From Devosia lacusdianchii (GTDB taxonomy: Bacteria; Pseudomonadota; Alphaproteobacteria; Rhizobiales; Devosiaceae): a stretch of 64,000 nucleotides of DNA. The notes beneath the pieces are model-generated. The model searched no databases. It was not told the origin of the DNA and saw nothing but the letters and a program-made list of their open reading frames with translations. Below are positions 57,691 to 64,000 of this stretch, piece after piece. The stretch covers positions 3,596,001-3,660,000 of the forward strand of contig NZ_CP092483.1 of assembly GCF_022429625.1 (NCBI RefSeq), given 5' to 3'. The number at the start of each line of letters is the position of its first letter. The first letter of the stretch is position 1. A program made the translations under genes and the position numbers.

Positions 57691-58719
57691 TTAGTAGCCG
57701 AAACGAACGCTTTCCTGCGTCTCGGCCTTGATGGCGTCGAGCTTCTCCCAAGGTATGGTGACCGTCGGCGCGCCATAGGCATAGGCCGCGATCTCGTAGG
57801 GCTGGAACTGGATCACCAGACCATAATCGTCTGAAAAGCTCCAGCGCGTGGGGTCGGCGACGATCTCGGCGATGTCGCCGGCGGAATCCACGTCGAGCCA
57901 TTCCTTGTGCTGCGCCTGCAACTGCTCCCAGGCAGCGTCGGTCAGCACGCTGGCCCAATCGTCGCCGTTGAAGATATCGCCGGCGATCACTTCCCGCGCC
58001 TCGGGAATGTAGTAGTGGCGATAGCTCACACCCCAATTGCCGTGCGCCGCGCCGTGGCCGTACCAATAACTGCTGACCTCAAGAGTTATGCGACTGGTCC
58101 CGGCAACCTCCTTGACCACCATGCTGACCTCGGAGTCAGCAGATGCATCGAATTCACCCTCATCACCGTCGGACAGACCCTCGCCCAAACCAAGGGTATA
58201 GGCATTGAAGCCCTCGGCAAGCGGGTCATCGGCATCGAGCAGTGGCAGAACCGTTTCGTGGCTCGCGACCTTCCAATAGGAATCCGGATTGTCGGCCTCG
58301 TTGGGGTCAGGGAGCGCGCCATAATTGCTTTGCAGGTAGAACCGATGTCCGCCTAGCATTCGGCTCTGTTCCAAGGTCGTGCTGCGCGAGCGGAACTGCT
58401 CGGCAATACACGCGCTGGCCGTCTCGTCATAGCTGCCCGATGTCAGCGGCTTGGCGTCGTCGGTGCAGACGGCCTGCGCGTAATCGAGCCAGTTGCGCTG
58501 GTCGGCGCGCATCGCCACGACGGATTCCTTGGTCAGCCCACCCGTCGCCGTCGCGAATGCCTTGGCCAGCAGCTCGTCGGCGGCCGAAAGCGCGGGCGTG
58601 TCGCAAATGGCGCGCTCGAAAGGCGTTGCCGCCTTGCTGCAATCGAAGCTGGCGGCGAAGGCCGGCGAGGCCGGCAGCCCCAATAGCACCGCAGCCGCGG
58701 CGAATGGACGAACGATCAT
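57691..58719 (-). CDS. Exported LprI-like / DUF3298 domain protein
   Basis: A 342-residue precursor with signal peptide ending PAFAA. The LprI-like domain (about 24-110: FDCSKAATPFERAICDTPALSAADELLAKAF, then four cysteines in all) resembles lysozyme-inhibitor LprI. The C-terminal half (about 190-340: YGHGAAHGNWGVSYRHYYIPEAREVIAGDIFNGDDW, then the DUF3298-like YEIAAYAYGAPTVTIPWEKL) resembles RsiV-type C termini. It probably senses or blocks muramidases in the periplasm; this is inferred. Confidence 0.8.
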   Translation of the reverse strand: MIVRPFAAAAVLLGLPASPAFAASFDCSKAATPFERAICDTPALSAADELLAKAFATATGGLTKESVVAMRADQRNWLDYAQAVCTDDAKPLTSGSYDETASACIAEQFRSRSTTLEQSRMLGGHRFYLQSNYGALPDPNEADNPDSYWKVASHETVLPLLDADDPLAEGFNAYTLGLGEGLSDGDEGEFDASADSEVSMVVKEVAGTSRITLEVSSYWYGHGAAHGNWGVSYRHYYIPEAREVIAGDIFNGDDWASVLTDAAWEQLQAQHKEWLDVDSAGDIAEIVADPTRWSFSDDYGLVIQFQPYEIAAYAYGAPTVTIPWEKLDAIKAETQESVRFGY

Positions 58720-58786
58720 GGGACACTCCTTTGGCGAACGCCGCGCACGCTGGCAGGTGGAGGACGAGGCGTCAACCGCCTGGAAC

Positions 58787-60559
58787 CTACTGGTGCAGCG
58801 CGGTTTTGGGGGCCAGGTTCCAAGCGCTTTCGCGATCCAGGATGGACACCTTGTTGCGCCCCTCGCCTTTGGCGATGTAGAGCGCCGCGTCGGCCATTTC
58901 AGTCGCCGTCTCGATCGAGTCTCCTGGCTCGACCAGGCAGGCGCCGAGGCTGGCCGTGACGATCACCGCCCGCCCTTCCGGCAGCTCGACGGCGCGCTCG
59001 CTGATGCCGGCAATCACCGCGAAGGCGGAGGCCCGCAACAAATGCGGCGCGCTATCGCGCAGCAGGATGATGAACTCGTCACCGCCCCAGCGCGCACAGA
59101 CATTCTCGCTGCCAATGGCCGTTGCGATGCGTCGGGCGATCTCGATCACCACCGCATCGCCCGCAGCATGGCCGAAATTGTCGTTGATGGCCTTGAAGTG
59201 GTCGATATCGACCATGATCAGGCCATGCCGCTGCGCAGCGCCGGCGGCGCCAAAGGCGGCCATGAAACCGCGCCGGTTGGCGATGCCCGTCTGTCCATCG
59301 CGGAAGACCAGCTGCTCGAGCTCCAGCGTACGCTCCTGCACACGGGCCTCCAGCGCCCTTGTATTGTCGCTGACTGCAACAGCCATTTCGGTGAAGGCCG
59401 CCGAAAGCCGCCCGACTTCATCCTGATGCTGCTCGCCCATCCTCAGCGCCGGAGCATAATCACCGGCGCGCGCGCTGCGAACCACGTTCTCCAGGCGACG
59501 CAGCCGGTCCAGCACCTGCCGCTTGAACACCAGCGCCATTAGGGCGGCCACCAGGCCCGCCACCGCCGCCAGCAGCAGCCCGATAGGCGCGAACAGGCGT
59601 TTGTCGATAATGGTGTCGATGTCCATTACCGTGATGTTGAACCAGCCGAGCTTGTCGAGATAACCGACGCCAACCAGCATCTGCTTGCCGCCCATCTGCA
59701 TGAAACGCGACCCGACCAGCTCGCCGCCAGCCGCAACCTCGTCCATCAGGCTCCGCAGGGCCTGCTGATCGCCTGGCCGGTCCAGCAGGTTGAACACCGT
59801 GCTTTGGCCCGCCATTTCCTGCGTCACACTGGGCAGATCGATCAGGCTCTGGTCGCGATGCGCCCGGACCACGCCCTGCCGATCGACGAACATCGAGGTG
59901 ACGCCCACCTGCGGGACATTGACCACCTCCTGGACGAAGGCGGTGAGGTCTATGCCGGTGCCCAAAATACCCAGCACGTCGCCGCCCTCGAGGATGACGC
60001 AGTTCATCCAGACCTTGGTCTCGCCCAGATTGGCGTTGCTGTCGGCATTGAGATGGCAGCCCGGACCAGCCTTGAGGGTGGCGTAATACCAGGCATCGGT
60101 CGGATTACTGGGGTCGAGCGTGTAGCGGAACTGGTCACCCGCGTAGGAATTGCCGGCATCGTTGAAATAGTAATTGCCCGAAGCGCCGATGACGAAGAAG
60201 TAGCTCTTGTCCACGAAGGACTGCCGGAAATGTTCGAGCTCCGCTATCCCTCGGCGCTTGAGGATAGGGTCCGTCTCGTTACGGGCCCAGTCGCGGATCG
60301 ATTGCGAACCCGCCAGCGCTTCGGCCAGCGACACTTCGCGCGTCAGAGCTTCCTGTCCGCGATAGCGGTCGTAGAGCACCTGCTTTTCCGCGAACAGCGT
60401 GCCAAGCTGAACGACCGTCGTCCCGACGATCCACTGAAACGCAACATAGGCCGGCACCGCCACCACGGCGAAGCCGAGCAGCACGAATATCAGCACGCGC
60501 ACCCGCAAGCTGCTGGCGATCTGGTGTCGAAGGCCGTGGATTTGGCGCCTCGCTGGCAA
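58787..60559 (-). CDS. Cache-HAMP-GGDEF diguanylate cyclase
   Basis: A 590-residue membrane protein. TM1 is near 20-42, a periplasmic Cache-type sensor runs about 50-320, TM2 is about 322-345 and a HAMP-like linker about 345-400. A GGDEF domain covers about 430-580, with the active motif GGDEF at 492-496 (ARWGGDEFIILLRDS) and IMVDIDHFKAINDNFGHAAGD. It should make cyclic di-GMP in response to an external ligand. No EAL domain. The start is uncertain: TTG 60559 is used, and later start codons are possible before the first membrane segment. Confidence 0.88.
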   Translation of the reverse strand: MPARRQIHGLRHQIASSLRVRVLIFVLLGFAVVAVPAYVAFQWIVGTTVVQLGTLFAEKQVLYDRYRGQEALTREVSLAEALAGSQSIRDWARNETDPILKRRGIAELEHFRQSFVDKSYFFVIGASGNYYFNDAGNSYAGDQFRYTLDPSNPTDAWYYATLKAGPGCHLNADSNANLGETKVWMNCVILEGGDVLGILGTGIDLTAFVQEVVNVPQVGVTSMFVDRQGVVRAHRDQSLIDLPSVTQEMAGQSTVFNLLDRPGDQQALRSLMDEVAAGGELVGSRFMQMGGKQMLVGVGYLDKLGWFNITVMDIDTIIDKRLFAPIGLLLAAVAGLVAALMALVFKRQVLDRLRRLENVVRSARAGDYAPALRMGEQHQDEVGRLSAAFTEMAVAVSDNTRALEARVQERTLELEQLVFRDGQTGIANRRGFMAAFGAAGAAQRHGLIMVDIDHFKAINDNFGHAAGDAVVIEIARRIATAIGSENVCARWGGDEFIILLRDSAPHLLRASAFAVIAGISERAVELPEGRAVIVTASLGACLVEPGDSIETATEMADAALYIAKGEGRNKVSILDRESAWNLAPKTALHQ

Positions 60560-60697
60560 CAGGTCCCGACCTTCGCTCGGTCGGCCTTTCAGACATAGCG
60601 TTTGTGCCTGTAAAAGCCGTTAACACATTGCTCCTTATTGCGATGTGAACCCTGCTGCCATTGCCGCGTTCTACTCCACAACCAGAGGAGACCGCCC

Positions 60698-61144
60698 ATG
60701 AGCCCGCTCGAAACCAAGGTTCGCGCGCTGTTTGATGCCTATGGTCAACGCGCCGACAACGCCTTGCAGAACCCGCCGAGAGAAGATCTCGACGGCATCG
60801 TCAGGTCCTTTGCTGCCTACTTCGTCGGCTCCAGCCCCAAAGGCGTGATGGGCGGCGCCAACGACGCAAAGTTCCGGGAAGTGGTCCCGACCGGCTATGC
60901 CCGCTACCGCGAGGTCGGCGGCAAGCACATGACCATCAAAGGCCTGAAGGTGACCGAACTTGATGGGCTACACGCCATCGCCGATGTCGACTGGGATTTT
61001 GCCTACACCAACAAAGCCGGCAAAAGCGGGCATGTGACCTTCACCAATTTCTACTTCGTCACGACAGCCGACGGCAGCGCCAAGATCTTCGCTTATGTCA
61101 CGCCGGACGAAGACCGGGCCATGCAGGAACATGGCCTCGTTTAG
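60698..61144 (+). CDS. NTF2-like / SnoaL-like protein
   Basis: ATG 60698 follows AGAGGAGA and gives 148 residues. The pattern of an N-terminal helical part (VRALFDAYGQRADNALQNP), a strand with FYFVTTADGSAKIFAYVTPDE, and size match NTF2-like ligand-binding or isomerase proteins. No catalytic assignment can be made. Its stop overlaps the opposite-strand gene's stop by four bases. Confidence 0.62.
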   Translation: MSPLETKVRALFDAYGQRADNALQNPPREDLDGIVRSFAAYFVGSSPKGVMGGANDAKFREVVPTGYARYREVGGKHMTIKGLKVTELDGLHAIADVDWDFAYTNKAGKSGHVTFTNFYFVTTADGSAKIFAYVTPDEDRAMQEHGLV

Positions 61145-61785
61145 TTATCGGGTATGGGCATGCGATAGACGAACCGGCAATGATTGGTCTTGAAATCGAG
61201 GGCATTCTCGGTCTCGGCAACGCCACCGACAACCAGAAACTGCTGTTCCTGCTCCTCGGCAATCAACGACTGCAATAGGGCATGGCTGGGTTGATTGCCG
61301 ATATCCATGTCGGGGACGATCACCATGGCTGGGCCGCCGCCCGTTTGCACCGCCAGGCCCATATGCTTCTTGTCGGCGCTGGCATGGACCAGCGTACCCT
61401 GAACTTCAAACTCCGGCGCGGCAAAGTCATCGGCTGGCTCTGCGGTCTCGGCCTCCGGCGCGACGATTGCAACGAGTTGCGGCGTGGTGACGAAGTCCAA
61501 CCCTTCGACTGGCTCGGCCTCGGGCAGAAAGACCAGCAAGCTCGAAAGTCGATCGGCGTAAGCGGCGTTGAAACAGGCGTCGCTTCGGCAGGTCGTGAAC
61601 AGCGCAGTATTCCAGCGCGCACTATCGGCGGAGAGGCACCGCGCCGCCTCTTGGCCCAGCGCTTGGCCTACGACCTGCTCGTACTCCCAGAGCGTGGCCT
61701 CCACTATGTTACGCTGAACCTGCGCCGATGCCCCGCTCGAAACTGCCAATACCAGGATCAGCGCCAATCCGACTGCCCGTATCAT
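61141..61785 (-). CDS. Uncharacterised exported protein
   Basis: ATG 61785, seven bases after GGAGG, gives 214 residues with a signal peptide (MIRAVGLALILVLAVSSGASAQ). A short Cys-rich motif CRSDACFNAAYADRLSSL at about 65-82 resembles the LprI-like protein's N-terminal domain. An acidic linker follows, and a C-terminal beta-rich part (GTLVHASADKKHMGLAVQTGGGPAMVIVPDMD). An alternative ATG at 61791 is in frame. Function unknown. Confidence 0.7.
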   Translation of the reverse strand: MIRAVGLALILVLAVSSGASAQVQRNIVEATLWEYEQVVGQALGQEAARCLSADSARWNTALFTTCRSDACFNAAYADRLSSLLVFLPEAEPVEGLDFVTTPQLVAIVAPEAETAEPADDFAAPEFEVQGTLVHASADKKHMGLAVQTGGGPAMVIVPDMDIGNQPSHALLQSLIAEEQEQQFLVVGGVAETENALDFKTNHCRFVYRMPIPDN

Positions 61786-61838
61786 ATCCATCCTCCGGTT
61801 CGGCGCCATATTGCCGGACCTTACGATGGGAGCAAGCG

Positions 61839-62447
61839 TCAGCCACGAAACGGCGTCAGAAATCGCTGCGTTTCCAGCAGTTCTTCCTGCCGCAGTTCGT
61901 GCCCGCCCGCATGCCAGAAAAGCGATGCCTCGGCCCCGCTGGCGGTGAAGTAATCCGCCAGTTGCTGGGTGGTCGAGGCAGGCGCCATGGGATCGCGCTG
62001 CCCCGCGGTGATCAACACCCGCCTCCCCACAAAATCGGCTTTCGGCGGCGCAAACGGGATCAACGGGTGCATCAGGACGGTGGCATCGAACAGATCCGGG
62101 GCGCCAAACTGCACCGTCGCCAGGATATTGGCGCCGTTCGAATAACCGAGGCCGATCAACTTGGCCCCTTCATATCGTGCTTTGGTGGTCGCCACGAAAT
62201 CAACCATGGCCGCCGCGCGGCGGGCCAGATCGTCCATGTCGAACACTCCCTCGCCGGTACGACGGAAATAGCGCAGGGCGCCGCCCTCGCTGACATCGCC
62301 GCGCGGCGCGATCACGCGCGCACCGGGCACCAATTCCCCGGCGAGATCAAAGAACTGGTTTTCGTCGCCACCCGTGCCGTGAAATACGAAAAACAGGGGC
62401 GCGTCGGCAGTGGCGCCTTGCCCTTCGCGATACTGATACCCGGCCAT
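61839..62447 (-). CDS. Alpha/beta hydrolase, phospholipase/carboxylesterase type
   Basis: ATG 62447 follows AAGGAGA and gives 202 residues. FVFHGTGGDENQFFDLAGELVPGARVIAPRGDV, the nucleophile GYSNGANI with catalytic Ser, GQRDPMAPASTTQQLADYF with Asp, and HAGGHELRQEEL with His match the Ypfh/MhqD-type esterases often found beside glyoxalase or dioxygenase genes. No such partner is present here. Open frames further upstream cover the ribosome site. Confidence 0.85.
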   Translation of the reverse strand: MAGYQYREGQGATADAPLFFVFHGTGGDENQFFDLAGELVPGARVIAPRGDVSEGGALRYFRRTGEGVFDMDDLARRAAAMVDFVATTKARYEGAKLIGLGYSNGANILATVQFGAPDLFDATVLMHPLIPFAPPKADFVGRRVLITAGQRDPMAPASTTQQLADYFTASGAEASLFWHAGGHELRQEELLETQRFLTPFRG

Positions 62448-62594
62448 AACCTGTCTCCTTTGCTGTTGGCCCACATATCGGCCACGTCGCCACGTGGCGC
62501 AATCACGGCGCGCGCCACGCACTGTTGCCGTTTCGAGAACAATATCGACCTTATGTTGATTGCCGACCGAAGCCTTTCATGCACTATGCCGGCC

Positions 62595-63989
62595 ATGTTC
62601 CTTTCGATTTTCGACGTCTTCAAGATCGGCATCGGCCCATCGAGCTCCCACACGATGGGGCCGATGACCGCTGCCCGGCGTTTCCTTGATGAATTGCGGA
62701 CCAATGACTGGCCCCGCGCTGCCAATGCACGACCGGCGGCATTGACCGCCAGCCTGCACGGCTCGCTCGCCTTTACCGGCATCGGCCACGGCAGTGGCCG
62801 CGCAGTGATCCTGGGCCTCTGCGGGCAGGACCCCAAGACGGTCGATCCGGACACGATGGACACGATTATCGCCGGCGTCGAGGCCACCGGGTCGGTGCAA
62901 CCACCCGACCACCCCGCCTACCGGTTCCGCCCGCAGATCGATCTCGTCTTCGACAAGAAGACGCCCCTGCCCGGCCACCCCAACGGCCTGCAGTTTGCCG
63001 CCTACGACACCGACGGCCAGCTCCTGCTGCGCCGCGCCTACTATTCGATTGGCGGCGGCTTCGTTGTCAGTGCCGAGGAACTCGAGGCGCTCAAGGATGC
63101 CTCGCCGGCTCAAGCCGATGTGCCCTACCCCTTTGCCCATGCCAAGGACATGCTGGCCATGGCCGCGAGGTCGGGCCTCTCCATCGCCGGAATGAAGCGG
63201 GCCAACGAAGAGGCGACGCGCAATCGGCTATCGCTCGATCGCGGCATCGACGAAATCTGGTCCGTGATGAGCGGCTGCATCGATCGCGGCATCAGCCAGG
63301 AGGGCATTATGCCCGGCGGGCTCAACGTCAAGCGCCGGGCACGCGGCATTTTCCTGCAGCTCGATGCGCAGTGGCGGAGCAACGAACTCACCCCACTCAT
63401 GGCCAATGACTGGCTGAGTCTTTATGCCATGGCCGTGAACGAAGAAAATGCTGGCGGCGGGCGCGTGGTGACCGCCCCGACCAATGGCGCCGCCGGGGTC
63501 ATTCCCGCGGTGATGAAGTATTTCCTCAAGTTCAATGCCGCCGCCGGCCCGCAGGCTGTGCGCGACTATTTGCTGACCGCCGCCGCCATCGGCGGCATCA
63601 TCAAGCACAATGCCTCCATTTCCGGCGCTGAAGTAGGCTGCCAGGGCGAAGTCGGCTCCGCCTCCGCCATGGCCGCGGCGGGCCTTTGCGCCATTATGGG
63701 CGGCACACCGGAGCAGGTGGAGAACGCCGCCGAAATCGCGCTTGAGCACCATCTGGGCATGACCTGCGATCCCGTGGCGGGGCTGGTGCAGATCCCGTGC
63801 ATTGAGCGCAATGCCTTTGGCGCCGTCAAAGCTGTCACCGCCGCCTCGCTGGCCCTCAAGGGCGACGGCACCCACGCGGTACCGCTCGACGCCTGCATCG
63901 AGACCATGCGCCAGACCGGCCTCGACATGAGCGAGCGCTATAAGGAAACCAGCCTGGCCGGATTGGCCGTCAACGTCGTGGCGTGCTGA
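62595..63989 (+). CDS. sdaA: L-serine ammonia-lyase (4Fe-4S)
   Basis: ATG 62595 gives 464 residues starting [20 protein letters not shown], the usual beginning of single-chain serine dehydratases; a start three codons earlier (62586) is possible. The beta domain, then the catalytic alpha domain with [44 protein letters not shown] and [12 protein letters not shown] supply the cluster cysteines. It deaminates L-serine to pyruvate and ammonia. The gene is complete; 11 bases remain to the window end. Confidence 0.95.
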   Translation: MFLSIFDVFKIGIGPSSSHTMGPMTAARRFLDELRTNDWPRAANARPAALTASLHGSLAFTGIGHGSGRAVILGLCGQDPKTVDPDTMDTIIAGVEATGSVQPPDHPAYRFRPQIDLVFDKKTPLPGHPNGLQFAAYDTDGQLLLRRAYYSIGGGFVVSAEELEALKDASPAQADVPYPFAHAKDMLAMAARSGLSIAGMKRANEEATRNRLSLDRGIDEIWSVMSGCIDRGISQEGIMPGGLNVKRRARGIFLQLDAQWRSNELTPLMANDWLSLYAMAVNEENAGGGRVVTAPTNGAAGVIPAVMKYFLKFNAAAGPQAVRDYLLTAAAIGGIIKHNASISGAEVGCQGEVGSASAMAAAGLCAIMGGTPEQVENAAEIALEHHLGMTCDPVAGLVQIPCIERNAFGAVKAVTAASLALKGDGTHAVPLDACIETMRQTGLDMSERYKETSLAGLAVNVVAC

Positions 63990-64000
63990 GGCACTACGCC

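Overview
The window is high-GC DNA densely packed with genes on both strands and reads as a chromosomal segment of an alphaproteobacterium of the order Hyphomicrobiales (Rhizobiales). Diagnostic genes are cpdR beside an N-formylglutamate amidohydrolase family gene and hisN, a Ku / LigD pair, a small heat-shock gene with a sigma-32 promoter and a ROSE-like thermosensor leader, and a GGAAC-N17-CGTT (EcfG-type) promoter in front of ku. A Devosia-like genus is my guess from the overall flavour; it is not proved. There are no rRNA genes, phage, insertion sequences or CRISPR arrays. Two tRNA-Val genes are present.

Layout. 1-4.6 kb: 3' part of hrpB, then hyi and msrB (opposite strand), an FMN flavoprotein gene and a phosphodiesterase gene. 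4.6-5.7 kb: intergenic repeats, a long hairpin element, tRNA-Val(CAC) and tRNA-Val(GAC), cpdR. 5.9-10.5 kb: N-formylglutamate amidohydrolase, hisN, an alpha/beta hydrolase, hsp20 and a methyltransferase. 11-17.8 kb: gltB, a glutathione S-transferase gene and gltD. 18-25 kb: hpt, a DUF459-type SGNH hydrolase, an MltB-type transglycosylase, galE, galU, an outer-membrane barrel, and the NfeD/SPFH membrane pair. 26.1-29.5 kb: ku and ligD (non-homologous end joining). 29.6-32.3 kb: eda-modE-modA-modB, with no modC. 32.4-36.3 kb: nadA and nadB, interleaved with two small proteins that look like degenerate HNH domains. 36.3-43.2 kb: cytochrome c, sugar kinase, an ArsR/SRPBCC pair and a TakP-like TRAP transporter. 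43.4-45.1 kb: a secreted-repeat protein with an ECF sigma / anti-sigma pair. 45.1-53.8 kb: a hydroxy-acid / sugar-acid catabolic locus. 53.9-64 kb: manC, RidA, DedA, TPR, GNAT, LprI-like, GGDEF, NTF2-like, esterase and L-serine dehydratase genes.

The most interesting coherent system is the 45-54 kb locus. A FadR-type GntR regulator gene sits among lldD, an SMP-30 lactonase, a UxaA/GarD-type dehydratase, an L-fucose mutarotase (FucU) and a fumarylacetoacetate-hydrolase-fold enzyme. The same 12-bp palindrome, CTAACATGTTAG, occurs upstream of lldD, between the dehydratase gene and gntR, and upstream of the FAH gene. Together these fit a non-phosphorylating L-fucose-type (6-deoxy-sugar acid) pathway that ends in pyruvate plus lactate, with LldD oxidising the lactate. 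The function is inferred; the palindromes are seen directly.

Other regulatory signals read directly are a palindrome between modE and modA (probable Mo-box), a perfect 11-bp-arm palindrome just upstream of the ArsR-type gene, several intrinsic terminators, and four families of short palindromic intergenic repeats scattered over the window.
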